Of a stretch of 64,000 nt of DNA, positions 1 through 7,230 are shown piece after piece. The stretch spans positions 2,022,501 to 2,086,500 of the forward strand of contig NZ_CP020083.1 in the NCBI RefSeq assembly GCF_003431825.1, written 5' to 3'. The notes under the pieces are model-generated. The model was given only the letters and a program-made list of their open reading frames with translations, did not search any database and was not told the origin of the DNA. Position numbers and translations under genes: made by a program. The stretch is from Blastomonas fulva (GTDB lineage Bacteria; Pseudomonadota; Alphaproteobacteria; Sphingomonadales; Sphingomonadaceae). Within the stretch, counting starts at the first letter, position 1. Each line of letters starts with the position of its first letter.

Positions 1-1
1 G

Positions 2-253
2 AAGCCCAGCCAGTATAAGGTGCTGATGCTCAACGACGACTACACCCCGATGGAATTCGTGGTGCTGGTGCTCAAGCGCTTCTTCAGCATGAACATGGAC
101 GAGGCGACCCGGGTGATGCTCCACGTCCACCAGAAGGGCGTCGGCGTGTGCGGCATCTTCACCTATGAGGTTGCCGAGACCAAGGTTAACCAGGTGATGG
201 ACTTCGCTCGCGAAAACCAGCACCCGCTGCAGTGCACGCTCGAGAAGGTTTGA
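2..253 (+). CDS. clpS: ClpS, ATP-dependent Clp protease adaptor (5' end outside window)
   Basis: Only the C-terminal 83 residues are present. The reading frame is already open at base 2, so the start codon lies upstream. The visible part covers the ClpS core: the [13 protein letters not shown] stretch with the N-degron binding Asn-Asp-Asp, then the helix [14 protein letters not shown], and the terminal [13 protein letters not shown] segment that is diagnostic of the family. ClpS docks on the ClpA N-domain in the cytoplasm and hands over substrates with destabilising N-terminal residues. clpA often follows clpS, but here murA follows after 57 bases, so clpA must lie elsewhere. Apart from the missing N-terminus nothing is unusual. 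Confidence 0.96.
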   Translation, partial: KPSQYKVLMLNDDYTPMEFVVLVLKRFFSMNMDEATRVMLHVHQKGVGVCGIFTYEVAETKVNQVMDFARENQHPLQCTLEKV

Positions 254-310
254 CACCGCAAGCGGCGTTGCCCCCCTTGCACCCGGTGCCGCAGGCGTTA
301 AACAGCGGCG

Positions 311-1594
311 ATGGACAAGATCATCATTCGCGGCGGCAAGCCGCTCTCGGGCCGTATTCCCATCTCCGGAGCCAAGAACAGCGCGCTGACGCTGTTGCCG
401 TGCGCGCTGCTCACCGATGAGCCGCTGACGCTGCGCAACCTGCCGCGGCTCGCCGATGTCGACAGCTTCGGCCATCTGCTCAACCAGCTTGGTGTCTCGA
501 CCATGATCGAAGGCGCGCGGCCAGAGGATTTCGGCCGGGTGATGACGCTGCGCGCGGGCCGCGTCACCGCAACGGTCGCGCCCTATGACATCGTGCGCAA
601 GATGCGCGCCTCGATCCTGGTGCTGGGCCCCTTGCTGGCGCGCGCGGGCGAGGCGACGGTCTCGCTTCCCGGCGGCTGCGCGATCGGCAACCGCCCGATC
701 GACCTGCACTTGAAGGCGCTGGAGGCGCTGGGCGCGGAGATCGAAATCGCGGCGGGATACGTGACCGCGCGCGCGCCCAAGGGCGGGCTTCCCGGCGGCG
801 ACTTCGGCTTTCCCGTGGTTTCCGTCGGCGCGACCGAAAATGCGCTGATGGCCGCGGTGCTCGCCAAGGGTACCTCGACGCTGCGCAATGCCGCGCGTGA
901 ACCCGAGATCGTCGACCTGTGCAACCTGCTGGTGGCGATGGGCGCGGTGATCGAGGGCATCGGCGGATCGACCTTGGTCATCCATGGCAAGGACCGGCTG
1001 CACGGCGCGACCTATCGCGTGATGGCCGACCGGATCGAGGCGGGCAGCTATGCCTGCGCAGCCGCGATCACCGGCAGCCCGCTCGACCTGATCGGCGCCA
1101 GGCTCGACGAGATGGAAGCAACGATCGCCGCTTTGCGTCAGGCCGGCGTGCAAGTCGAGGAAATCGCTGACGGCATCGCGGTGCGCCCCAACGGCAAATT
1201 GCAGGCGCTGACCCTCTCGACCGCGCCGTTCCCCGGCTTTGCCACCGACATGCAGGCGCAGTTCATGGCGATGCTGTGCAAGGCCGAAGGCACCAGCATG
1301 CTCACCGAGACGATCTTCGAGAACCGCTACATGCACGTGCCCGAACTGAACCGCATGGGCGCACATATCGATGTCAAGGGCCGCACCGCGGTGGTGCACG
1401 GCGTCAACCGCATGGTCGGAGCGCCGGTGATGGCGACCGATCTGCGCGCCTCGATGAGCCTGATCATCGCAGGGCTTGCCGCCGAGGGAGAGACCGAGGT
1501 CAACCGCGTGTACCATCTCGACCGCGGCTATGAGCGGCTGGAAGAGAAACTGCAGGCAGTCGGCGCAGATATCGAGCGCGTCGGCGGGGATTGA
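311..1594 (+). CDS. murA: UDP-N-acetylglucosamine 1-carboxyvinyltransferase (MurA)
   Basis: MurA transfers enolpyruvate from PEP to UDP-GlcNAc, the first committed step of peptidoglycan synthesis in the cytoplasm. The 427-residue product has the usual family length. It begins [14 protein letters not shown], keeps the substrate Lys-Asn pair in [12 protein letters not shown], and carries the catalytic loop [13 protein letters not shown] with the active-site Cys at residue 123, so fosfomycin sensitivity is expected from the residue itself. The C-terminal [17 protein letters not shown] motif is intact. It lies 57 bases after clpS on the same strand. The Shine-Dalgarno sequence is weak. A hairpin-rich repeat follows the stop and separates it from the convergent RHH gene. 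Confidence 0.98.
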   Translation: MDKIIIRGGKPLSGRIPISGAKNSALTLLPCALLTDEPLTLRNLPRLADVDSFGHLLNQLGVSTMIEGARPEDFGRVMTLRAGRVTATVAPYDIVRKMRASILVLGPLLARAGEATVSLPGGCAIGNRPIDLHLKALEALGAEIEIAAGYVTARAPKGGLPGGDFGFPVVSVGATENALMAAVLAKGTSTLRNAAREPEIVDLCNLLVAMGAVIEGIGGSTLVIHGKDRLHGATYRVMADRIEAGSYACAAAITGSPLDLIGARLDEMEATIAALRQAGVQVEEIADGIAVRPNGKLQALTLSTAPFPGFATDMQAQFMAMLCKAEGTSMLTETIFENRYMHVPELNRMGAHIDVKGRTAVVHGVNRMVGAPVMATDLRASMSLIIAGLAAEGETEVNRVYHLDRGYERLEEKLQAVGADIERVGGD

Positions 1595-1615
1595 CGGGCG
1601 GGCTGGCTCATCCCG

Positions 1616-1748
1616 CTCTCCCCTCCCGCATGCGGGAGGGGCAGGTCCGGCTTGCCGGACCGGGGTGGGCCTGAAACGTTCCGAATCTCAGGCCCACCCC
1701 GGCCTCGGCTGCGCCTCAGCCACCCCTCCCGCCAGCGGGAGGGGAGAG
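1616..1748. repeat. Compound palindromic repeat between murA and the RHH gene
   Basis: A G/C-rich inverted-repeat cluster. The outer arms are CTCTCCCCTCCCGC near 1616 and its complement ending near 1748. Inside are CCTCCCGCATGCGGGAGG, GTCCGGCTTGCCGGAC and an inverted pair GGTGGGCCTGA / TCAGGCCCACC. This style of nested short palindrome recurs at 17141-17240 and resembles dispersed repeats of sphingomonads. It may act as a bidirectional terminator for the convergent genes. It extends into the last codons of the RHH gene. Confidence 0.8.
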
Positions 1749-1991
1749 GGTTTCGACAAGATCGCGCACCAGCCACAGCCGGATCGCGCTCGCGAGGTTC
1801 GGCGGGTCGTCCGCCTCGATCCGTTCGACATCGATCCGGGCCACCAGCGCGTTGAGCGGCAGCATGCGCGCCTCGGCGGCAGCCTTGAGCATGTCCCAGA
1901 ACAGGGGCTCCAGGCTGATCGAGGTGAGATGCCCCGCAATCTGGATGCTGCGCTTGACCGGGCCGCGATAAAGGTCGTCGGTGGAGATCAT
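1716..1991 (-). CDS. Ribbon-helix-helix domain protein (RHH_4-like)
   Basis: A 91-residue protein whose segment RSIQIAGHLTSISLEPLFWDML (about residues 14-35) matches the single ribbon-helix-helix domain family common in alphaproteobacteria: a beta strand followed by two helices. The family is presumed to bind DNA as a dimer. The start ATG overlaps the stop of the upstream DUF1801 gene (ATGA), so the two are probably co-translated. The last about ten codons, ending LSPPAGGRGG, are read out of the palindromic repeat at 1616-1748, which also supplies the stop codon. The true ancestral C-terminus was therefore probably different. Target and function are unknown. Confidence 0.85.
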   Translation of the reverse strand: MISTDDLYRGPVKRSIQIAGHLTSISLEPLFWDMLKAAAEARMLPLNALVARIDVERIEADDPPNLASAIRLWLVRDLVETLSPPAGGRGG

Positions 1992-2434
1992 CCGGGCGGG
2001 TAGAGCCGGTTCATTTCGGCGACATTGGCCGCGATGATCTGTTCGAGCACGCCCAAGTCGATCTGGTCAAGCCGGTTCACATAGAGGCACGACTTTTCCA
2101 TCTTGTGCTTGCCAAGCCGGGCCAGCAGCGCCTCTTGCTGCGCAGCGGCGGCGCCTTCCAGATCGCTGCACATCAGGTAGATGCTGTGCTTGCCCTTGCG
2201 CGGGGCAAAGCCCGATCGCATCGATGTGCCGCTGCGCCCGCTGTCATAGGTATAATGATATTCGCCAAAGCCGATCATGCTCGGCCCCCACATCTTCGCA
2301 GGCTCGCCGGTCACACGCTGGTACAGTTCCAGCAGGGCCTGCGCTTCCTCGCGCCGCCGGTCGGGCTCCAGCGCGGCGATATAGCCTTTCACATCGGCAT
2401 CGGTGGCCACGGTCTTGTTGGCTGCATCCGCCAT
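1988..2434 (-). CDS. DUF1801 (YdhG-like) protein
   Basis: A 148-residue cytoplasmic protein with the DUF1801 pattern: an N-terminal helix with VKGYIAALEPDRRREEAQ, the MWGPSMIGFGEYHYTYDSGR core (about residues 48-67), and a C-terminal half rich in short strands and helices with SIYLM and KSCLYVNRLDQID. Family members are small and their biochemical role is not established. A fold related to frataxin-like or iron-handling proteins has been proposed for some. It is the first gene of a two-gene unit with the RHH protein and diverges from the GDT1 manganese gene. Nothing in the sequence ties it functionally to either neighbour. Confidence 0.85.
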   Translation of the reverse strand: MADAANKTVATDADVKGYIAALEPDRRREEAQALLELYQRVTGEPAKMWGPSMIGFGEYHYTYDSGRSGTSMRSGFAPRKGKHSIYLMCSDLEGAAAAQQEALLARLGKHKMEKSCLYVNRLDQIDLGVLEQIIAANVAEMNRLYPPG

Positions 2435-2474
2435 CTTGCATCCCCCATGATCAAGGCCTAAAGGCTAGCACGTC

Positions 2475-2592
2475 TGATGGGGAGTAGCCAACCGGTGCGG
2501 TGCACCGGTCCGCGCGTCAACACACTTGGTCGAGAGGCCATGGTGCGCGGGTTTCCGGACCTTTTTCGAGGCCCGGCTTCCGGCAAGACCGA
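2475..2592 (+). promoter_or_regulatory. yybP-ykoY-type Mn2+ riboswitch
   Basis: The three most conserved single-stranded pieces of the yybP-ykoY aptamer are present in order: GGGGAGTAGC at 2479-2488, TCAACACACT at 2517-2526 and GGCAAGACC at 2582-2590. Between the first two is a clean hairpin, ACCGGTGC / GCACCGGT. The element lies about 100 bases before the start of a GDT1-type manganese exporter, the standard target. The closing P1 helix is not convincing by eye. A downstream pairing, GGCCGGGCAG (2614-2623) with CTGCCCGGCC (2661-2670), ends just before the likely ribosome binding site and may be the expression platform. Confidence 0.82.
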
Positions 2593-2688
2593 TGACACCT
2601 GATCCCATTGTCCGGCCGGGCAGGGGGAAAGGTGTTGTTGCGTTTTTGCTTGAAACCCTGCTGCCCGGCCCCGGAAGTGATCCTGCTT

Positions 2689-3264
2689 ATGGAAGCCTTT
2701 CTCGCCTCGTTGTCACTCGTTGCGCTCGCCGAAATGGGTGACAAGACGCAGCTGCTCGCCATCCTGCTCGCCGCCCGGCTGCGCAAGCCGGTGCCGATCA
2801 TCGCTGGCATTCTGGTCGCAACACTCGCCAACCATTTTCTCGCGGCCTTGCTCGGCCAGCAGATCGCAGGCCTGCTCGACAGCCCCGCTTTCCGCTATGC
2901 CATCGCGGCGGGTTTTGTCGGCATGGCGTTGTGGGCGCTGATCCCCGACACGTTCGACGAGGACGACCAGCCCAAGGCGCGCAGTGCAGGCGTGTTCGTC
3001 ACCACCCTGATCGCGTTCTTCCTCGTCGAGATGGGCGACAAGACCCAGATCGCCACGGTCGCGATGGGCGCGCATTACCAGAACGTGATCGCGGTGACAG
3101 CGGGCACCACCCTGGGCATGATGATTGCCAATGTGCCTGCGGTGCTGCTGGGCCACAGGATCGAGCGCATCCTGCCGATCCGCGCGCTGCAGATCGGCGC
3201 AGCTGTGCTGTTTGCAGCGCTCGGGCTTTGGGTCGCGGCGCAGACGGCGGGCTGGGTCGGATAA
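2689..3264 (+). CDS. TMEM165/GDT1 family (UPF0016) Mn2+ exporter
   Basis: A 191-residue inner-membrane protein with six predicted hydrophobic segments in two related halves. Each half carries the family signature E-M-G-D-K-T-Q, at about residues 15-21 and 114-120, whose acidic residues coordinate the divalent cation. Bacterial members such as MneA/MntX-like proteins export manganese. The frame is open further upstream to 2608, but that extension lies inside the riboswitch expression region and lacks family similarity, so the ATG at 2689 (preceded by GGAAGTGA) is chosen. A yybP-ykoY riboswitch in the leader supports Mn2+ as inducer and substrate. The convergent Sel1 gene ends only 8 bases away. 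Confidence 0.93.
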   Translation: MEAFLASLSLVALAEMGDKTQLLAILLAARLRKPVPIIAGILVATLANHFLAALLGQQIAGLLDSPAFRYAIAAGFVGMALWALIPDTFDEDDQPKARSAGVFVTTLIAFFLVEMGDKTQIATVAMGAHYQNVIAVTAGTTLGMMIANVPAVLLGHRIERILPIRALQIGAAVLFAALGLWVAAQTAGWVG

Positions 3265-3272
3265 CCGGCGGT

Positions 3273-4355
3273 TCAGCCGTCGCAGTCGTTCCAGTAATCC
3301 TTGTTGGTGGTGCAGCTGCGCAGTCCGCTATAGTGATTGACGGTACACACAGTCTTCATCGGGCAGGCCTTGAACGGGCGAGGGCGATAATCGCGCGGCG
3401 GCGCTGCGGGACGGCTGTAGATCGCGGCGGCCTGGGTGCGCAGCGGGGTCATCTGCGACCTGATCGAGTCGTCGCCGTTCCGGATCGCATGATCCATCCA
3501 GTACAGCACCTCGGTCTCGTACTTCATCGCGTCCTTGGATTGCAGCAGCGATGATGCCGCCATCACCGCGCCATAGACCTCGCCCTGTTCGGCCATGCTG
3601 CGCGACAGCCGATAGGCGAGGTCGAAGTCCTTCTTCGTCCCGCGTCCCTCGCTGATCATCGTGAAGGCCATGATCGTGGAATAGACATGACCGCGCTCGG
3701 CTGCCTGGCGGAACAGGTCGAACGCCTTCTTCTCGTCCTTCTTCACGCCCACACCTTCGTGATAATAGATGCCCGCGCGGTGCATCGCGTCGACATGTCC
3801 GGCGGCTGCGGCCTGCTCCATCATCCTGACACCGCCCTTGATGTCTTTCGTCCCGTAGCCGCCCTGCGCCAGCAATGTGCCGTACATGTACATGCCCATC
3901 GGGTCGCCGCCGGTGGCCGAGGCGCGGATCAGGTCGAGCCCCTGCGACTTGGGAAGGTCGCTGAAGAAGCCCGAATACACCGACAGCCCCACCTCCAGCA
4001 TCGCGCTGGCGTCCTTCTGCCTGTCGATAAAGCGCCGCGCGATCTTTAGCCCGTCCGGGGTCGAGATGACATGGTTCACCGCCTTGTCGAGCAGCGGCTG
4101 CGGAGGGGCGGGGCAGGGCGCAGGGGCGTTGGACGCGTTTTCGTGCGCCCGCGCCCAGGCCTCTTCGTCCGCGGATATCGCCGCGCCCTTGTCGAGATCG
4201 TTGATCAGCCGGTCATAGGCGACATGGCAATCGGTGCGCGGCTGGTGCAGCCGTTGCGGATCGGGGGCCGATCCGGCGGTCAGCGTTGCGGGCTGCGCAG
4301 CAAGAACCAGGGCCAGGCCAGCGCCTGCGGCAATTCGGGCAAATCGGGAGAGCAT
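3273..4355 (-). CDS. Exported Sel1-repeat protein
   Basis: A 360-residue protein with an N-terminal signal peptide (MLSRFARIAAGAGLALVLAAQPA, cleavage probably near residue 25). In the middle (about residues 150-265) it has tandem Sel1-like repeats, recognisable as GTKDIKGGVRMMEQAAAAGH, VKKDEKKAFDLFRQAAERGH and TKKDFDLAYRLSRSMAEQGE. Such helical-pair solenoids usually mediate protein contacts. The last about 35 residues form a separate Cys-containing tail (four Cys from CPMKTVC to NDCDG) that could be disulphide-bonded in the periplasm. The ATG at 4355 is preferred over one at 4382 because it places the signal peptide at the N-terminus. Function unknown. Confidence 0.85.
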   Translation of the reverse strand: MLSRFARIAAGAGLALVLAAQPATLTAGSAPDPQRLHQPRTDCHVAYDRLINDLDKGAAISADEEAWARAHENASNAPAPCPAPPQPLLDKAVNHVISTPDGLKIARRFIDRQKDASAMLEVGLSVYSGFFSDLPKSQGLDLIRASATGGDPMGMYMYGTLLAQGGYGTKDIKGGVRMMEQAAAAGHVDAMHRAGIYYHEGVGVKKDEKKAFDLFRQAAERGHVYSTIMAFTMISEGRGTKKDFDLAYRLSRSMAEQGEVYGAVMAASSLLQSKDAMKYETEVLYWMDHAIRNGDDSIRSQMTPLRTQAAAIYSRPAAPPRDYRPRPFKACPMKTVCTVNHYSGLRSCTTNKDYWNDCDG

Positions 4356-4536
4356 GGTCGAGGCATCCTTGGAACCAGCCATGTGGCTGGAAGGTGGCTT
4401 GCGACCTTGAGGCCAAGGCTAGAATCGCGCCGTGCCCAAGTCAACATCACCGGCATGGCGCACTGCACACTTGCCCCTGCTGTGCCGCGCTGATAGTCGG
4501 CGCGCGAGCACCTACATCAGCAGAAAGTCCGCTTGC

Positions 4537-5754
4537 ATGACCCAATCCGTCAACCGCGTCGTTCTGGCCTTTTCGGGCGGGCTGGATACCAGCGTCATCC
4601 TCAAGTGGCTGCAGCAGACCTATAATTGCGAGGTCGTGACCTTCACCGCCGATCTCGGCCAGGGCGAGGAGCTGGAGCCCGCGCGCGCCAAGGCGCAGAT
4701 GATGGGCGTGAAGCCGGAACACATCTTCATCGACGACCTGCGCGAGGAGTTCGTCAAGGATTACGTGTTCCCGATGATGCGCGCCAATGCGGTGTACGAG
4801 GGCACCTATCTGCTGGGCACCTCGATCGCGCGGCCGCTGATCGCCAAGCGCCAGATCGAGATCGCCAAAATGGTCGGCGCAGATGCGGTCAGCCACGGCG
4901 CGACCGGCAAGGGCAACGATCAGGTGCGCTTCGAACTTGGCTATTACGCGCTCGATCCCGACGTCAAGGTGATCGCCCCGTGGCGCGAATGGGACCTGAC
5001 CAGCCGTACCAAGCTGATCGAGTTCGCCGAGACTCACCAGATTCCGGTGAGCAAGGACAAGCGCGGCGAAGCGCCTTTCTCGACCGATGCGAACATGCTG
5101 CACACCTCGTCCGAGGGCAAGGTGCTCGAAGATCCGTGGGATGAAGTCCCCGACTATGTCTATTCGCGCACCCACCACCCCGAGGATGCGCCCGACACGC
5201 CCGAATATATCACGATCGATTTCGAGCGCGGCGACGGCGTCGCGATCAACGGCGAGGGCATGAGCCCGGCGACCCTCCTCGAAAAGCTCAACGAGTATGG
5301 CAAGACCCACGGCATCGGACGGCTGGATCTGGTCGAGAACCGCTTCGTCGGCATGAAGTCGCGCGGCATGTACGAAACGCCGGGCGGCACGATCTATCAC
5401 ATCGCGCACCGCGGCATCGAGCAGCTGACGCTGGATCGCGGGGCTGCGCACCTCAAGGACGAGCTTGCACCGCGCTATGCCGAGCTGATCTACAACGGCC
5501 TGTGGTTCAGCCCCGAGCGCGAGATGCTGCAGGCGGCGATCGACCACAGCCAGGCGCATGTCACCGGCACCGTGCGGCTCAAGCTCTACAAGGGCAACGC
5601 CTGGGTCGTCGGCCGCAAGTCGCCGTTCTCGCTGTACAGCGAGAAGGTGGTGACGTTCGAGGACGATGCCGGCGCCTATGACCAGAAGGATGCCGAAGGC
5701 TTCATCAAGCTGAACGCGCTGCGCCTGCGCCTGCTGGGCCGCCGGGGGGCCTGA
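4537..5754 (+). CDS. argG: Argininosuccinate synthase
   Basis: ArgG condenses citrulline and aspartate with ATP to argininosuccinate in arginine biosynthesis. The 405-residue product is full length. It shows the ATP pyrophosphatase motif [10 protein letters not shown] (residues 11-20), [13 protein letters not shown], the substrate segment [14 protein letters not shown] and the PWREWDL motif. The frame is open 35 codons further upstream, but homologues begin at [15 protein letters not shown], so the ATG at 4537 is used. It is monocistronic or followed by the DUF3429 gene after 8 bases. The 180-base region upstream separates it from the divergent Sel1 gene and should hold both promoters. Confidence 0.98.
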   Translation: MTQSVNRVVLAFSGGLDTSVILKWLQQTYNCEVVTFTADLGQGEELEPARAKAQMMGVKPEHIFIDDLREEFVKDYVFPMMRANAVYEGTYLLGTSIARPLIAKRQIEIAKMVGADAVSHGATGKGNDQVRFELGYYALDPDVKVIAPWREWDLTSRTKLIEFAETHQIPVSKDKRGEAPFSTDANMLHTSSEGKVLEDPWDEVPDYVYSRTHHPEDAPDTPEYITIDFERGDGVAINGEGMSPATLLEKLNEYGKTHGIGRLDLVENRFVGMKSRGMYETPGGTIYHIAHRGIEQLTLDRGAAHLKDELAPRYAELIYNGLWFSPEREMLQAAIDHSQAHVTGTVRLKLYKGNAWVVGRKSPFSLYSEKVVTFEDDAGAYDQKDAEGFIKLNALRLRLLGRRGA

Positions 5755-5762
5755 GCGCGCTT

Positions 5763-6218
5763 ATGGAGCGGGCAGAGGGCACGAACCGCACTCTGATGCA
5801 GGTGCTGACCTATGCAGGGGCGCTGCCGTTCCTTGCGGGCGCGTCGTGCCACATCACCGGCTATGGCGATGTCAACGCGGCCAATCTCACCTGCTACTGG
5901 GCGTTCACCATCCTGATGTTCATGGCGGGGACGCTGTGGGGCATTCAGGTGGTGGCGCCGCAGAAGGTCAGCCCCAATCTGCTGATCGCCAGCAACGTCG
6001 TGGTGCTGGGCACCTGCGCTGCCTTGTGGTTCGTGCCGTTCAACGAGGCGGCTTTGCTGTTCGCGATCGGATTCGGCGTGCTGCTGTGGCTCGACCGCCG
6101 CGCGATGGAGGCGGGGGCGACCGACATGGCCTATGGCACGATGCGCGCCCGCGTCTCGGCGATCGTGATTGCGTGCCTGGTGCTGATCGCGGTCGTGCCG
6201 ATGGGGACGATCGGCTGA
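5763..6218 (+). CDS. DUF3429 family integral membrane protein
   Basis: A 151-residue protein with about five hydrophobic stretches: LTYAGALPFLAG, CYWAFTILMFMAGTLWGIQVV, LLIASNVVVLGTCAALWFV, LLFAIGFGVLLWLD and VSAIVIACLVLIAVVPMG. The pattern (aromatic and glycine residues in helix two, LWFVP near the middle) fits DUF3429, a small membrane family of unknown function frequent in alphaproteobacteria. It starts 8 bases after argG, so co-transcription is likely, although no functional link to arginine synthesis is evident. Downstream lies the kilobase-long non-coding region. Confidence 0.8.
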   Translation: MERAEGTNRTLMQVLTYAGALPFLAGASCHITGYGDVNAANLTCYWAFTILMFMAGTLWGIQVVAPQKVSPNLLIASNVVVLGTCAALWFVPFNEAALLFAIGFGVLLWLDRRAMEAGATDMAYGTMRARVSAIVIACLVLIAVVPMGTIG

Positions 6219-6335
6219 CCGGATCCGGGCCGCGCTGGGCGAATCGCCCGTCCGAGTCCTGCTCGCTAACCCTGTTTGTTACACGTGCGTGAAACAAACC
6301 ATCAGCCCGACTTTAATCCATTGTTGTCCACCATT

Positions 6336-6369
6336 TTATCCACAGCGAACCCGTGCTGCCTGTGGATAA
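6336..6369. promoter_or_regulatory. Inverted pair of consensus DnaA boxes
   Basis: TTATCCACA at 6336-6344 on the plus strand faces TGTGGATAA at 6361-6369, both perfect matches to the bacterial DnaA box, separated by 16 bases. Just before them is TTGTCCACC (6324-6332), a weaker relative. The AT-richer stretch to their left could be an unwinding element if this is an origin. Two perfect 9-mers in such close symmetry are unlikely by chance in a high-G+C genome. Confidence 0.7.
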
Positions 6370-6559
6370 CTTGCGCAATTTTGCTGGCTGCGACTCGGAT
6401 GTCGTGACACCTTTGTGAAGTCGGAAGGACAGACGGAAAGCGGACTGAAGACCGAGAAAAGCGTTGAAATACAGAGATGTAGATCGTGCTTTGAGGGTCG
6501 GAGAGTACGCCCGCCAGGCAGGCCAGCGATGGCAGGTAGGGCGCGAGAGACGGCAGGTG

Positions 6560-6568
6560 TTATGCACA
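6560..6568 (+). promoter_or_regulatory. Third DnaA box (TTATGCACA)
   Basis: TTATGCACA fits the relaxed DnaA-box consensus TTATNCACA. It lies about 190 bases right of the inverted pair, within the same gene-free region. Confidence 0.5.
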
Positions 6569-7075
6569 GGCCAGACATAGGCGGAAAAAGCCGCCCCGCA
6601 GCAGAAATGGTGCAGGGATGGGCAGTCCACCGAAGGTCCGAATGAAGAACCGATGATCGGCAGGCAGGCGAAATGCGGGACGCAAGTCCGGGATGGAGCA
6701 GCAGGCCGGTGCGATGCCCCGGGCCTTGCAAAATGCGGGTCAGGACAACCGGTTAACGCGCATGATCCTTCGGGATGGTGCTGCCGGGCCGGATGACGTG
6801 AAACGGATGCGCAAAAATGGGGTGTCAGGCAGAGCGCGGACCCGGGTCCATCGGTCTTCGGACCACATGGCACCGGGCCTCGCGCGAAGCCGGACGCTTG
6901 GGAAGGATCTTCAGGACCGAAGCGGCGTCCGCAGCAATGCAGCTGTCGCAACCGCAAACCTGAAAACGGATACGTCGGCCCAGCCGCTCGCGGCGCAGCA
7001 GACGAACCATTTTGAGGCGGGAAACCGCCTTCGGGGCTTCGGCCAAAAGGACCGGTTGATCAGATCAGGCGCAGT

Positions 7076-7106
7076 GGGGGCCGACAGCAATGTCGGCCCC
7101 CGTTTT
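7076..7106 (+). terminator. Strong intrinsic terminator closing the gene-free region
   Basis: GGGGGCCGACA (7076-7086), a GCAA tetraloop, then the exact complement TGTCGGCCCCC (7091-7101), followed by GTTTTGCGTTT. The U-tract exists only for the plus strand. No credible gene ends before it, so it implies a plus-strand transcript from the gene-free region. Confidence 0.8.
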
Positions 7107-7230
7107 GCGTTTGGGCCCTAGGCAGCCCCGATCGCGTCGGCTACCCAGCACCCAGGGCTCTGGTCGAGCATGCCGGACGGTGCGCGGCACCGGCAACGGG
7201 CCAGGGGGAGCGGCAAGAGGTGCGGTCGCA

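Larger units (their letters stand above)
6219..7230. other. Gene-free kilobase with DnaA boxes and terminator (candidate oriC or RNA locus)
   Basis: About 1 kb without a credible protein gene. The left third (6240-6420) is less G/C-rich than its surroundings and holds the imperfect palindrome GTTTGTT-N12-AACAAAC at 6274-6299 and an inverted pair of perfect DnaA boxes. The middle (about 6410-6780) is purine-rich on the plus strand with several short hairpins, for example GGCGG AAAAA CCGCC-like pairing near 6580-6596. The right end closes with a perfect intrinsic terminator reading on the plus strand. Open frames across it have atypical composition (many Arg, His, Cys, Pro or Ser) and no family features. 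I could not match it to tmRNA, RNase P RNA, 6S or SRP RNA by eye. Confidence 0.6.

Noticed and set aside
1616..1748. tRNA or attachment site at the repeat downstream of murA
   Set aside because: Only palindromic G/C repeats are present; no cloverleaf, TTCGANTC loop or direct repeat.
2608..2688. N-terminal extension of the GDT1 gene
   Set aside because: The extension lies in the riboswitch expression region, lacks membrane or family similarity, and the ATG at 2689 gives the standard start.
4447..5559. 370-codon minus-strand frame opposite argG
   Set aside because: Shadow of argG third-position G/C bias; argG is complete and conserved.
6313..6957. 214-codon open frame on the minus strand in the gene-free region
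   Set aside because: Composition is rich in His, Cys, Pro, Arg and Ser with no domain pattern, it crosses two DnaA boxes, and it is antisense to the inferred terminator-ended transcript.
6380..7110. tmRNA, RNase P RNA, 6S or SRP RNA in the gene-free region
   Set aside because: Looked for the RNase P GAGGAAAGTCC block, the tmRNA T-loop and tag codons, and the SRP GGAAGCAG loop; none was found, so no RNA family is named.
6693..7121. 142-codon open frame on the plus strand ending at 7121
   Set aside because: It reads straight through the perfect intrinsic terminator at 7076-7106 and has no family features, so it is probably not a gene.
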